Assembly: GCA_938017505.1 (NCBI GenBank)
Contig: CALIKV010000005.1
Coordinates: 1 to 64,000 of the forward strand
Direction of reading: 5' to 3'
From: an uncultured Sulfolobales archaeon
GTDB taxonomy: Archaea; Thermoproteota; Thermoprotei_A; Sulfolobales; NBVN01
Length of the DNA stretch: 64,000 nt
Below the pieces are notes generated by a model. That model did not search any database, had not been told where the DNA came from, and saw nothing but the letters and a program-made list of their open reading frames with translations. The translations under genes were made by a program, and so were the position numbers. Each line of letters begins with the position of its first letter. Position 1 is the stretch's first letter. Positions 51,711 to 61,445 of this stretch are shown here, one piece after another.

Positions 51711-52127
51711 ATGCCGTTAAGGGAGAACATAATCGATGCAAGGTTTAACGGTAGGGAGGTCGAGTTCAGGGTTCTAGGGATGCCTGAGCCCATTAGGGGT
51801 GTGGTGGACGAGGTTTCAAGATATGAGATAGGGGTGTTATCAGGCGATGAGGCCTTCGTCTTATTCAGACATGCGATCCTGACCGTGGCCGTGGAGTCTT
51901 CAGACCTCCACGGCTTTAGCGCGGAGCCGCTGGACGATACGGTGCTTGACGCTGACTTAATTGGGACGGAGCTGGAGCTCCACCTGATAGACGGGTCTGC
52001 TGTGACTGGGGTTCTGGCGAAGATATCTAAGTATGAACTGGGCATTAAAAGCGGGGATAAGGGCTTTATAATACCTAAGTCATCGATAACCTACGCTGTA
52101 GTTAAAGGGAGGAAGTTCACCGAGTGA
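51711..52127 (+). CDS. Protein of two tandem Hfq/Sm-like repeats
   Basis: 138 residues made of an internal duplication: residues 5-62 and 76-133 align end to end. RYEIGVLSGD (38-47) pairs with KYELGIKSGD (108-117), and ENIIDARFNG with DTVLDADLIG, giving helix plus five short strands per repeat. Repeat one ends LFRHAILTVAV, strikingly like the Hfq Sm2 motif (Y-K-H-A-I-S-T). So each repeat probably has an Sm/Hfq fold, and three such chains could form a six-unit ring. RNA binding is inferred. A strong ribosome-binding site and TATA box support expression. It follows the RNA-processing genes thpR and cca. Confidence 0.7.
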   Translation: MPLRENIIDARFNGREVEFRVLGMPEPIRGVVDEVSRYEIGVLSGDEAFVLFRHAILTVAVESSDLHGFSAEPLDDTVLDADLIGTELELHLIDGSAVTGVLAKISKYELGIKSGDKGFIIPKSSITYAVVKGRKFTE

Positions 52128-52224
52128 GGTCACTGGTCATCTTCTCCCCGTCCTGAAGGAGTTTAGAAGCGTTGCCCTGACTAACACGATCCTCAGACTC
52201 ACGCGATGACGGTGACCGAGTTGG

Positions 52225-52548
52225 TCAGTCCTCCATGTCTAGGAGCTTGAATCTAATTAGCTTGATTTCAGTGCCCTCCGTCACTCTCTTCCCGTAGATC
52301 TTCTTAAGTCCGTTGATCATTTCTTCCCTGTCCTTGAAGCCGTCGTTCATCGCGTCTGTGTCGGTAAGGTCCCTGACCTTCTTAGTAGTCACGTTCTCGA
52401 TGAGCGCTTTGCCAACGTGGATGTTCCCGACCTTGACGTTAACTATATCGCCCTTCTTCAAGTTGGTGTGGAGTCTGGCTGTGGTCGTCTTCCTCCCAAG
52501 CATTATGTCCCTTCCGTACTCCTTCCTGAAGGAGAGCTTCTTACCCAT
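52225..52548 (-). CDS. ASCH-domain protein
   Basis: 107-residue stand-alone ASCH (PUA-like) beta-barrel, expected to bind RNA. LSFRKEYGRDIMLGRKTTTARLHTNLKKGDIVNV carries the family's I-x-x-G-x-K-T-x-T-x-R pocket. Archaeal ASCH proteins are small and often near translation genes; some relatives cleave or bind nucleosides, so the activity is not settled. It lies 30 bases after the DUF460 gene on the same strand. Confidence 0.8.
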   Translation of the reverse strand: MGKKLSFRKEYGRDIMLGRKTTTARLHTNLKKGDIVNVKVGNIHVGKALIENVTTKKVRDLTDTDAMNDGFKDREEMINGLKKIYGKRVTEGTEIKLIRFKLLDMED

Positions 52549-52578
52549 GCTTACCTCCCGGAGTCTCCGGGATGGGCT

Positions 52579-54579
52579 CTAGTCAACGGGACTTAAGTCC
52601 CTACCCCTCCTGTACTCCTCAAGTAAGTGAGCGAGGTCCTCGTAATTCAGCCCCGACACCTTCTTCCTCCTCTCCTCGGCTAATTGAGGGGCCAGCGCGA
52701 TAGCCCTGTTCACGGAGTTCCTGTCGACGGCCACGAGGCATTGATTCACCTCAATAACTTCTTCTGAGGCCACCGCAGGTATTAGGCTCCCCTCAATAAG
52801 TCTCCTGCTTAGGTCTAGGGCTGTGGGAGGGAGCACGAGCGCTACGTTACCTCCCTCAACCATCCTCTGCATCTCTTTAAGGGTCTCGGTGACGTCGTAT
52901 GTGAAGATGACTAACGTCTTAACCCCTTCGGCCCTTGATAGCTTAGAGCATTTCTGACTATGGATGGGGATCAACGTGTGCGTGCCTGTGTAGAGCTTCG
53001 TAACCGCGTTCTCGTAATTGACTAACCTAGACCTGATGAGGGAGTTCTCACTCTCTAAAGCCCTCATGCGGGCCTCCAGTCTTTTAACCCGCTGGGCGAG
53101 CTCGCTGACCTTCCTGTCCCTAAGGATCTTCTCACTAAGCTCTGTGGAGACCGTTTCAAGACGTGACGTCAACTCACGTACAAGGTCCTCCAGCTCTAAG
53201 ACCCTCCGCCTGTAGAGTTCCTTCTCCCTCTCCAAACCACTCAGCTTCTCTCTAAGGATCTCCTCAGCCTTACTGGCTTGGTGAGGTGACTCCTGCCTCA
53301 CGACCGGCACGTCGTCTCTCCCGCCCACACCCCCGACGTACTCGTTGATTATCTCCTCAACTATCGTGGATATGGTCTCGTTCATCAACACCTTGACCCT
53401 GTACTTCTGCATGTCTACATCGTGAAGCCCTATCTCCCTCAACCTCCGGGACAACCTCTCCATTTTCTCCTGAAATTCGCTGTAGGCCTTGATGGCAGCT
53501 GCTAGAGCGTCTCTCTCGTGAGTGTTCTTGACGGGGGTTGAGGGGTGTAGATCCGTGAATTCAGCCACCATGAGCTCCTTCTCAGCAGTGCTCAGGGATC
53601 TTTGAGGGACGTAGAGCAGGGCGCCTAAGGAAGCCGCCAGCTTCCTACACATCTCAGGCGGCGGGTTCTTATCAGTGGCAATCACCGCGGGGTGACCGAG
53701 CTTAATAAGGATGCTTGACGCCTCACCCCTGTCCAGCTCCCGTCCCGACGTGATGTATACGGGATTCATGTCCAGGTCTATGATGGCGAGACCGGCGTTC
53801 ATGCCTGGATCGTAACCGGCGATCAAGTAGCGCTTCCCCTCATCACTGACGTCCTTGAGCAAATCGCTCAGGAACTTCTTACTCAACACGGGCTTAATCC
53901 TAACCACCACGTCCCTGCCCCTGACCGGCTTAACAACCCCTTGTAGATTCTCCCGGGTTGTGTATGCTATGAAGACTGCTCTCGCAATACCACCGCTACT
54001 CCTCCTCACTAAGAGGTCGTAATCTATGCCTGACTTATTCAGGGCTTCCTTAATCTTCTTCACGTGCCTCGAGACCACTCCGTGGAGATTCCTAAGGAAC
54101 TTCTCAGTCCTGGAACCCCCGGCAACCCCTGAACGTCCTGGGTAGACGTATATCTTGACCTTATTCTCGAAGATATTCACCTTCTGACCGTAGCCCTCCC
54201 TGGCGAGATAAGCGACGACCAACGCGGTCTTGAAGGGGTCGAGCTTGCCCCTACCGCTAGTAAGCCCGACCTCCTCAGCCAGGGCGTGGAGGTCAAGAGA
54301 CCTGCCGGCCTCAACGTTAACCAGAACCACGTTAATGTCTGGAGGGAGTAACTTAAGTACTCTCATCAAGTTCTTCTTACTGCCTCCTAGCTCAAGGATG
54401 TTATCGGTCGCGAGTACCGTGGGTCTTAAGTCCCAGAGCTCCCTTATCAAACCGCCGAAACTAACCTCCTTAACCGCCCTGAGGGAGCCGTCCTCAATGG
54501 TTACTAGAGCGTAGGCGAACTGAGACAGATCCCCGCCAGTCCTTACTATATCAACACCAACTATCCTGTCAGGACTCAT
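52579..54579 (-). CDS. DUF460 protein (predicted RNase H-fold nuclease, COG2433)
   Basis: 666-residue archaeal protein. N-terminal RNase H-like domain (MSPDRIVGVDIV, then VLATDNILELGG), a second RNase H/RuvC-like region (YLIAGYDPGMNAGLAIIDLD, KNTHERDALAAAIKAY) with possible catalytic Asp residues, a long coiled coil (about 465-545: REKELYRRRVLELEDLVREL) and a C-terminal domain. Family is conserved across archaea; a nuclease role is predicted from fold, not shown. ATG start. The gene is well separated from MAT upstream. Confidence 0.85.
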   Translation of the reverse strand: MSPDRIVGVDIVRTGGDLSQFAYALVTIEDGSLRAVKEVSFGGLIRELWDLRPTVLATDNILELGGSKKNLMRVLKLLPPDINVVLVNVEAGRSLDLHALAEEVGLTSGRGKLDPFKTALVVAYLAREGYGQKVNIFENKVKIYVYPGRSGVAGGSRTEKFLRNLHGVVSRHVKKIKEALNKSGIDYDLLVRRSSGGIARAVFIAYTTRENLQGVVKPVRGRDVVVRIKPVLSKKFLSDLLKDVSDEGKRYLIAGYDPGMNAGLAIIDLDMNPVYITSGRELDRGEASSILIKLGHPAVIATDKNPPPEMCRKLAASLGALLYVPQRSLSTAEKELMVAEFTDLHPSTPVKNTHERDALAAAIKAYSEFQEKMERLSRRLREIGLHDVDMQKYRVKVLMNETISTIVEEIINEYVGGVGGRDDVPVVRQESPHQASKAEEILREKLSGLEREKELYRRRVLELEDLVRELTSRLETVSTELSEKILRDRKVSELAQRVKRLEARMRALESENSLIRSRLVNYENAVTKLYTGTHTLIPIHSQKCSKLSRAEGVKTLVIFTYDVTETLKEMQRMVEGGNVALVLPPTALDLSRRLIEGSLIPAVASEEVIEVNQCLVAVDRNSVNRAIALAPQLAEERRKKVSGLNYEDLAHLLEEYRRGRDLSPVD

Positions 54580-54782
54580 TTCTTAAACCCTTCACCGCTC
54601 AAGACGCTTACGTCCTCCAGACCATAAATCCTTTCGAGGGATTTAACCGTAACTTCACGGGGGCCACGCCTAGGCTTAACGTTGAGGCCGGTATCAGCTA
54701 CGAACGCTACATCACTGCTCAGGCCCGGGTTCACTCATCACGCTACCAGCCTCAACGCATCGCTCACGCAGCTTTGAGGACC

Positions 54783-56045
54783 CTAGAAGAGCATTACCCT
54801 ACCGCTTATTACCTCGTTAGCCACGCCTACTATCCTGTCTAGTTCTTCGTTGATTATTCCAAGCACGTCCGACTTTACAGCGTTGAAGGCGTCACGCTCC
54901 GTCGGCATCAACCTCACTAGAACCATCTGCGGTTCGTCTATTGGATGTCCTATCTTCGAGAGGAGCTCCACGTAAACCTCCTTAACCTTAGGAACCTCGC
55001 TCACTATCCTCGACGCCATCTTACTGGCCAGCACGTTGTATATCTTCCCGACGTGAGTCACGGCATTCTTGCCGGCAGTGGCCTCAAGGCTCATCGGCCT
55101 CATCGGAGTTATCAATCCGTTCACCCTGTTCCCGCGTCCGGTCATCCCGTCATCGCCGTGCTCAGCTGAAGTCCCTGTGACAGTTAGGTATACGTTACTT
55201 CTCTCCTCGTCTCCGGCGATCACGTCCGCGCTGTTAACAGTTATTTCTACGTTGTACTTAAGGAGTCTCTCATCCCTCGACAGCTCGTTAGCGGCGAAGT
55301 CCTCGACAGCGTTCCTCAACTCCTCCTTAACCGATATGTAGTGGTTTAGATCTGGTATGAGGTGTGATATCATGGCGGCGGCTATCGTTAGCTTGATCTC
55401 ACCCCCTACCCTGAGTCCCATGACCTTTATGTCCTCACCGACCTCGGGCAGTCTCTCCTTAAACTCGCGCGAGTTTAAATACCTCTCGACGCCGAGGACA
55501 AGTCTCTCGAGGGCTGTGAGCGGCGCGTAGCCGACGCCCACGCTCGTGTCATTGGCTAGTGGACTTCGTCCCCCCTTCAACCCGGACTCGAACGTCCGAA
55601 CTAGGTCAGCGCTGCCTGGCCTAATCATGTAGTCCACTACGACGTGTCTCTCAGGGTCTAGAAACCTGAAGTTCTGGGATATCCACTTCTTAACGGCCTC
55701 AACGACTAAAGTACCCACAGGTACTCTGTCTGAGCGGTCATTGCCTAACCTCACGAACTCAGTGGCTCTGCCCGCCACTATTATGTATATCGGGTGGAGG
55801 ACCTCGCCACCCCTGAAACGAGGTTTCGACTGACCGCCTACTACGAGGGCCTTATCCACGTTGTGGTGGAGTATCATGTCGTAGTTCTCCAGGTAGTACT
55901 TGGAGAGCGAGACGCTGGAGACCTCTGAGGCTGCGTCAGCTATGTAGTCGGGGTGGCCTAACCCCTTCCTCTCAACTAACTCAACCTTCCATCCCCCAGC
56001 AGGGGTCGAATCAACCAACTCAATCTCTATATTCCTCGTCATCAT
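54783..56045 (-). CDS. mat: S-adenosylmethionine synthetase, archaeal type
   Basis: Archaea-specific MAT (COG1812), making SAM from methionine and ATP. MSVERKGxGHPD-like box is [21 protein letters not shown], followed by [23 protein letters not shown] and [31 protein letters not shown]. About 420 residues is usual. Starts at an ATG-ATG pair. Provides methyl donor for many methyltransferases; beside one-carbon genes (gcv, glyA) the grouping makes sense. Confidence 0.95.
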   Translation of the reverse strand: MMTRNIEIELVDSTPAGGWKVELVERKGLGHPDYIADAASEVSSVSLSKYYLENYDMILHHNVDKALVVGGQSKPRFRGGEVLHPIYIIVAGRATEFVRLGNDRSDRVPVGTLVVEAVKKWISQNFRFLDPERHVVVDYMIRPGSADLVRTFESGLKGGRSPLANDTSVGVGYAPLTALERLVLGVERYLNSREFKERLPEVGEDIKVMGLRVGGEIKLTIAAAMISHLIPDLNHYISVKEELRNAVEDFAANELSRDERLLKYNVEITVNSADVIAGDEERSNVYLTVTGTSAEHGDDGMTGRGNRVNGLITPMRPMSLEATAGKNAVTHVGKIYNVLASKMASRIVSEVPKVKEVYVELLSKIGHPIDEPQMVLVRLMPTERDAFNAVKSDVLGIINEELDRIVGVANEVISGRVMLF

Positions 56046-56117
56046 ACGTTACCTAAAGGAGATTAACGCCGAAGAAATTTTAAATGTTAGCGTGGGGTGA
56101 AGCCCGTCTGAGCTGGG

Positions 56118-57293
56118 TTAGCCGGGGCTTGAGAGGTGGGGGGAGCTCTTAACGCCCAAGTACTTGTCCAGGCAACATGCAGGCAGCACTAGCTTGACGG
56201 TCTCCTCACCGTAGCCAGTTATCACCCTCCAGTAACCGCTTAACGCGGTCTCGAGGTCTGGATCCCCTGCGTCTATGAGCAGGTATTTAATCTCGGACAG
56301 CTTCGCGGCAGTGGAGAGTACGTATATGTTCTGCCTCCCAACCCTACGTAATACATCCGCGCTAAACTGCTGGTTACCTCTGCCGAAGACGTACCCCTGC
56401 CTCCCGATCACCGAAACAACTATCGCGGCCCTCTCGTACCTCTTTATGAGGTTGAGCACTTCTGACTCGCTTAAATCAAGCCCGGCCAGGGTCTTGCCGT
56501 AGATCGCGTCGACGCCGAGCAGGGTCTTCCTCACCCCCAGTAGATCCGCTATGGCTTTAGTGGTGGTCCCCGGCCCCAGGAGGTAGAGCGTGTCGTCACG
56601 CATGAATTCCTCGACGAAATACTTGGCAATCCCCCACTTATCCTCCTCTGAACCGCTTGCGAACTCCTTAGACGGAACGATGTAGCCCTCCGCGACGGGG
56701 GTTGCCGCGTACCCGTAGACGCGCACGCTGAGCACGTCGTCCTTGAGAACGGACTCGTCAACGTCGGCCACCTCAACGTACTCCAGACCTGCCTCACCTC
56801 CTGCAAACCTCATCACCACTTCAGCCGCGATTTCGGGCGAGGCCGCGAACACCCCGGAATACATCTTCACCCCGGAAGGCACTCCGAGGACTGGAGCTCT
56901 TAACCCGCTGCCCTCGAGGACGTCTCTCGCCGTGCCATCACCGCCTACGAAGACTATCAAATCAACGCCTAGCTTAACGAGCTCCGAGACCGCTAACAAA
57001 GTATCGTCACGCGACGTCTCCGTCTTGCCAGGGGCAGGTATACTTAAGCACTCGTAGCGAAGCTCGCCGCTGAAGCTGGTCAAGTACTCACAACCCATGG
57101 AGGAGTTAGCAGCCACGACAACTCCTTGAAAGCCCTTCTCAACTAGACTGCGTAGGAACCTCTCGACCCTCACAGGAGCTACGGGCCTGGCACCCTTCCT
57201 CAACGCCTCGTAAAGCAACTCACCGTCAGTGCCCTTAAGACCTACGGAACCCCCCATACCCGCCACTGGATTCACAACTAAGCCTAATCTCAT
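56118..57293 (-). CDS. ATP-NAD kinase-like protein (COG3199)
   Basis: NAD/diacylglycerol-kinase superfamily member. Starts RLGLVVNPVAGMGGSVGLKG and has the GGDGT box (IVFVGGDGTARDVL). C-terminal SDRQGYVFGRGNQQFSADVLRRVG-like stretch (IGRQGYVFGRGNQQFS) is the COG3199 signature. Archaeal members are longer (391 residues) than plain NAD kinases and their substrate has not been settled. ATG start; probably cytoplasmic. Confidence 0.82.
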   Translation of the reverse strand: MRLGLVVNPVAGMGGSVGLKGTDGELLYEALRKGARPVAPVRVERFLRSLVEKGFQGVVVAANSSMGCEYLTSFSGELRYECLSIPAPGKTETSRDDTLLAVSELVKLGVDLIVFVGGDGTARDVLEGSGLRAPVLGVPSGVKMYSGVFAASPEIAAEVVMRFAGGEAGLEYVEVADVDESVLKDDVLSVRVYGYAATPVAEGYIVPSKEFASGSEEDKWGIAKYFVEEFMRDDTLYLLGPGTTTKAIADLLGVRKTLLGVDAIYGKTLAGLDLSESEVLNLIKRYERAAIVVSVIGRQGYVFGRGNQQFSADVLRRVGRQNIYVLSTAAKLSEIKYLLIDAGDPDLETALSGYWRVITGYGEETVKLVLPACCLDKYLGVKSSPHLSSPG

Positions 57294-57359
57294 CTAAGCA
57301 ACCCCGAAACACCGGCCAGCATCCCTACCGCCTCACAACCTATGAACTCTCTTTACATT

Positions 57360-58871
57360 TCACCGAGTCCTCAGTCTCTCAATGTACTTGTAGGTGGGCG
57401 TCACAGTCTTGGGGTGATTAGCAGTCAGCATGTCAAGACGTCTCACTGAAGTGTTAACGGGCGTTGATTTAACGAGCTCCGGCCTGCTGTAGGCTAGCTC
57501 CACTATCTCCTCATAAGCCCTGGCCAGCGCGTCTATGTTCTCCTTCGTCTCGGTCTCAGTGACTTCTATCATGTGATCCTCCTTAACTATCAGAGGGAAG
57601 TATATGGTCGGTGCGTGGAAGCCTCTGTCGAGCAAGGCCTTGGCCACGTCCTCGGCGCTAACCCCTGTCTCCTTAAGCAACTTCTCGAAGCTCACTACGA
57701 ACTCGTGTTTACGCCACCTGCCCTCGCCGTAGACCAGCGAGACCCCCTTGAGCCTGGCGACCTTCTGCATGAGGTAGTTAGTGTTGAGGACGCTCACTTC
57801 AGCGACTTCCTTGAGAGCCGGTCCTAAGGCTGAGATGTAGATGAAGGACTTCACCACCGGCACCACGTTCCCGTAGAACCACGTGATCCTGCCTATGCTC
57901 TTGCTCAAGTCGTACTTGAACACGTATTTACGCCCGTTGAAGTCCACTATCGGGACCGGCAAGTAATCCTTGAGGCGTCCCTTAACGCAGACGGCGCCGC
58001 CGCCCGGGCCCCCTCCACCGTGCGGTGCCGAGAACGTCTTGTGGAGGTTCAGGTGGACTATGTCAAACCCCATGTCACCGGGCCTTACAATCCCTAGGAT
58101 GCCGTTCAGGTTCGCCCCGTCGTAGTACATGAGAGCGTCCCTCCCGTGGAGGAGATCGGATATCTCGACGATCTTAGACTCGAATATCCCGAGCGTGTTG
58201 GGATTAGTCAGCATTAGACCTGCCGTGTTATCGCTCAGCACGGACTTCAACGCCTCCACGTCAGTCTCCCCGTCCGGGGCTGTCGGGATCTTGATGACCT
58301 TGAAGCCCGCCATAGCAGAGCTCGCGGGGTTTGACCCGTGAGCGGCTTCAGGAACCAGCATCTCATCCTTAGAGGTATTGCCTTTATCAACGTGGTACTT
58401 CTTTATTATTAGGGCGCCCACGAACTCGCCAGACGCCCCGGCCGGCGGCTGGAGGGAGCACTCGTCCATCCCCGTGATGTCTGAGAGCCACCTCTGCATT
58501 AGATACATCATCTCGAGTATTCCTTGAACACTGTCTAAGTCCTGGTAGGGGTGTAGGTCAACCACTCTAGGGTCTGAGGCGAGCTCCTCCGAGATCTTGG
58601 GGCTGTACTTCATGGTGCAGGAGCCCAGAGGCACGGGACCTAAGTCGACGCCGTAGGCCATCTGAGAGAGCTTAGTGTAGTGCCTGACCACCTCCACCTC
58701 GCTTAAGTTCGGTATCTCAGGCTCCGTGCTCCTGAGCAGGTGTTCAGGTATTTTAGCTAGCGCCTCCCTAGCTTGCTCCCTGAACTCGCTGTCCACCATG
58801 AACGGTTGCTTGTCGGACTTGCTCAACTCGAATATCATCGGTTCACTCCACTTCGCCTGTCTGAAGGCCAT
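57360..58871 (-). CDS. gcvPB: Glycine dehydrogenase (decarboxylating) subunit 2
   Basis: PLP-binding half of the split P-protein that decarboxylates glycine and passes aminomethyl to GcvH. PLP Lys is in HLNLHKTFSAPHGGGGPG; SCTMKYSPKISEE and QPPAGASGEFVGALIIKKYH are typical. 503 residues. The ATG overlaps the gcvPA stop (TGATG), so subunits are made in equal amounts. Confidence 0.96.
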   Translation of the reverse strand: MAFRQAKWSEPMIFELSKSDKQPFMVDSEFREQAREALAKIPEHLLRSTEPEIPNLSEVEVVRHYTKLSQMAYGVDLGPVPLGSCTMKYSPKISEELASDPRVVDLHPYQDLDSVQGILEMMYLMQRWLSDITGMDECSLQPPAGASGEFVGALIIKKYHVDKGNTSKDEMLVPEAAHGSNPASSAMAGFKVIKIPTAPDGETDVEALKSVLSDNTAGLMLTNPNTLGIFESKIVEISDLLHGRDALMYYDGANLNGILGIVRPGDMGFDIVHLNLHKTFSAPHGGGGPGGGAVCVKGRLKDYLPVPIVDFNGRKYVFKYDLSKSIGRITWFYGNVVPVVKSFIYISALGPALKEVAEVSVLNTNYLMQKVARLKGVSLVYGEGRWRKHEFVVSFEKLLKETGVSAEDVAKALLDRGFHAPTIYFPLIVKEDHMIEVTETETKENIDALARAYEEIVELAYSRPELVKSTPVNTSVRRLDMLTANHPKTVTPTYKYIERLRTR

Positions 58872-60259
58872 CAGGCACCACCCCCTAAGACGTTCCTCAA
58901 CGAGTTAATCAACAACTCTATATCGTCCTTAGTGTGGAGTTCGGTGACACACATCAAGCTGCAGTCGCTTAGCTCCCTGTAGAACTTGCCTAAGGGCGGG
59001 CCTATCCAGAGTCCTTTACCGGCAAGTGAATTGACGACGCTCTCGACGTCGGCTGATCGGAACCTCACACCTACCTCGCGGAAGTGAAGCCCTCCGGGGA
59101 ACAGCAGGTCAAGTGAGTCGACCTCCTTTAACCGCTTTAAGAGGTAATTCGTCCTCCCAAGGATCGCCTCGCCGAGCTCCCTGAGGCCCTGAGCACCCAG
59201 GAGCGACACGTACACGGCTGCGGCGAGGGCCTCTAGAGCCGCGTTGGTAGTTATGTTGGACGTGGCTTTCTCCCTCTTTATGTGTTGCTCCCTCGTCTGC
59301 AGGATCATCGCGAAGCCTAGGTCCTTGCCGTCAGGAGTCCGCGTCGCTCCTATCAACCTCCCCGGGAACTGGCGGAGCAGCTCCTTATCGTCGTTGATGC
59401 CGAGAACCCCTGCCGAGGGTCCTCCGAAGTTAAGCCCTACGCCGAGGCCCTGAACGTCGCCGACGACCACGTCAGCCCCTAGGTTGCCTGGCGCCTCAAG
59501 AAGGCCGAGGGCGAGAGGGTGGGAGTAGACTATGCTCAATGCGTTGACTCTATGGGCCTCGTCAATCACCTCCCTTACCCCTGACTCAATGACTCCGAAG
59601 AAGTTGGGCGTCTGGATGAACACAGCGGCTACCTCTTCAGACAGCTTACTCCTGAGGTCGCTGAGGTCCGTCTGGCCTGACTCCCAGTCCAACCCAACCC
59701 TAACTAACTCCAAGCCAGCGCCGAACCCCCACGTCCTGATCACGTCCACTATCTCCGGGTGGACCGACCCGCTGACCAGGATTTTCCTCCTCCTCTTGAC
59801 CCGGACGGCCATCAGGGCCGCCTCCGCTGAGGCGGTGCTCCCGTTGTACATGGAGGCGTTAACTATCTTCACCCCGTAAAGGTTGGCCATGAGGCTCTGG
59901 TACTCGAAGAAAGCCTGCAGGAGTCCCTGAGCTATCTCGGCCTGGTAAGGCGTGTAGGAGGTGTAGAACTCAGATCGAGAGACGATGGCCTTGACCGCTG
60001 CGGGCACGTAGTGCTGGCAGACCCCGCCCCCTATGAACGACGGCACGTCCCCCAAGCGGTTCTTGGAGATCAACGACGTGAAGAGCCTGCGTACTTCATA
60101 CTCGCTGAGGACCCTCCCGAAGCCGACGTTCAAGTCCCTACTCAGGAGGAGTTGTGGGGGGACATCGTTGAACAGCTCTGAGACCTCCTTAATCCCGAGC
60201 TCCCTTAACAACTCATCCCTGACCTTAGGGGATGAGTTAGGGATCCAACTGTGTACCAT
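58871..60259 (-). CDS. gcvPA: Glycine dehydrogenase (decarboxylating) subunit 1
   Basis: Partner half of the split P-protein; same fold, no PLP Lys. MVHSWIPNSSPKVRDELLRELG, FIGGGVCQHYVPAAVKAI, FYTSYTPYQAEIAQGLLQAFFEYQ and NASMYNGSTASAEA match the family. 462 residues. It is transcribed divergently from gcvT, sharing a 60-base control region. Confidence 0.95.
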   Translation of the reverse strand: MVHSWIPNSSPKVRDELLRELGIKEVSELFNDVPPQLLLSRDLNVGFGRVLSEYEVRRLFTSLISKNRLGDVPSFIGGGVCQHYVPAAVKAIVSRSEFYTSYTPYQAEIAQGLLQAFFEYQSLMANLYGVKIVNASMYNGSTASAEAALMAVRVKRRRKILVSGSVHPEIVDVIRTWGFGAGLELVRVGLDWESGQTDLSDLRSKLSEEVAAVFIQTPNFFGVIESGVREVIDEAHRVNALSIVYSHPLALGLLEAPGNLGADVVVGDVQGLGVGLNFGGPSAGVLGINDDKELLRQFPGRLIGATRTPDGKDLGFAMILQTREQHIKREKATSNITTNAALEALAAAVYVSLLGAQGLRELGEAILGRTNYLLKRLKEVDSLDLLFPGGLHFREVGVRFRSADVESVVNSLAGKGLWIGPPLGKFYRELSDCSLMCVTELHTKDDIELLINSLRNVLGGGA

Positions 60260-60297
60260 AGTAATCTCCTGGAAATAATAGGTTTGGGTTTAAATAA

Positions 60298-60305
60298 CTC
60301 TTTTT
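60298..60305 (+). promoter_or_regulatory. TATA box of gcvT-gcvH (divergent gcv control region)
   Basis: CTTTTTAA about 20 bases before the GTG at 60321. The 61-base gap to gcvPA must serve both directions; a T-rich run on either strand is compatible. Confidence 0.35.
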
Positions 60306-60320
60306 AACGAGTAATAAAGG

Positions 60321-61433
60321 GTGTTCAACATAGCTAGGGAAGTACCCCTGCTCAACGTTCAGAGGGAGTTAGGCGGCAGTATAGGCGAGTTCGCCGGCTG
60401 GCTGACCGCGATGGACTACGGCAACCCTGTTGAGGAACACCTCGCCACGAGGACGTCTGTCTCCGTGTTCGACGTGTCGCATATGGGGAGGTACGTCATC
60501 AGAGGAGGGTCCACGTTCAAGTTCCTTCAGAGGCTAGTCTCGAAAGACTTAAGCGGGGTTGAGAGAGGCTCGATGAGCGGTCCCGTGCTCCTCATGAACG
60601 AGGAGGCCCGCATTAAGGATGACATAATGCTGTATAAGGTCGATGAAGACCTATGGCTGGCCGTGGTGAACGCGCCTAACGTCGTGAAGGATAGGGAGTG
60701 GATGCTTGCGTGGAGGGACAGGTGGGGGTACACGGACGTTGAGGTGGAGGACGTCACGCTTAAGTCGACACTGGTATCTATTCAGGGGCCTAAGGCGGCT
60801 GAGGTGATGGAGGGTCTGGGCTTCAGCAACGCTAAAGATCTGAAGATACTCGAGTTCATCTACAAGGCAGAGGTCTTAGGTAAGGAGACGCTTCTCGTCA
60901 GCCATTCAGGGTGGACTGGTGAGGAGGTCAGGTCCTACGGCTTCGAGGTATGGACTGACGTGAATCACGGCGGGGAGATACTGAGGAAGTCCGTGGCTCT
61001 AGGGGCTAGGCCGGCTGGCTTGATAGCGAGGGACTCCCTAAGGCTTGAGATGGGTTACACGTTAATAGGGGAGGACACGGGTGAGGACGTCAACCCTATT
61101 GAGGCCAGGTACTGGCTCCCTCTGACGCTTGAGAAGGAGGAGTGTGTCGGATGCCCTAAGTTGAGGGAGATATATGAGGAGGGGGTCTCCAGGATCAGGG
61201 TCGGCCTTAAGCTTAGGAAGGGGGTGAGGAGCATACCGAGACACGGTTCAGGCATATACGCTGGAGGGAGGCTCGTGGGGAGGGTGACCAGCGGGGTTTT
61301 CTCACCCTGCCTGAACTCAGGGATAGGGATGGGTTACGTCGACGTCAACCACGCGTACATAGGGTCTAGGCTGGACTTAGAGATCAGGGGCGCCAGGCAA
61401 AAAGCTAAAATAGTAGACTTCCCCTTCATATAG
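60321..61433 (+). CDS. gcvT: Aminomethyltransferase (glycine cleavage T-protein)
   Basis: Releases ammonia and passes the methylene to tetrahydrofolate/tetrahydromethanopterin. Family blocks: AGWLTAMDYGNPVEEHLATRTSVSVFDVSHMGR, RDSLRLEMGYTLIGEDTGEDVNPIEA, and the C-terminal GRVTSGVFSPCLNSGIGMGYV. 370 residues is normal. The GTG start is probably leaderless. Followed by gcvH after 12 bases. Confidence 0.95.
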   Translation: MFNIAREVPLLNVQRELGGSIGEFAGWLTAMDYGNPVEEHLATRTSVSVFDVSHMGRYVIRGGSTFKFLQRLVSKDLSGVERGSMSGPVLLMNEEARIKDDIMLYKVDEDLWLAVVNAPNVVKDREWMLAWRDRWGYTDVEVEDVTLKSTLVSIQGPKAAEVMEGLGFSNAKDLKILEFIYKAEVLGKETLLVSHSGWTGEEVRSYGFEVWTDVNHGGEILRKSVALGARPAGLIARDSLRLEMGYTLIGEDTGEDVNPIEARYWLPLTLEKEECVGCPKLREIYEEGVSRIRVGLKLRKGVRSIPRHGSGIYAGGRLVGRVTSGVFSPCLNSGIGMGYVDVNHAYIGSRLDLEIRGARQKAKIVDFPFI

Positions 61434-61445
61434 TGGTGATGACTT

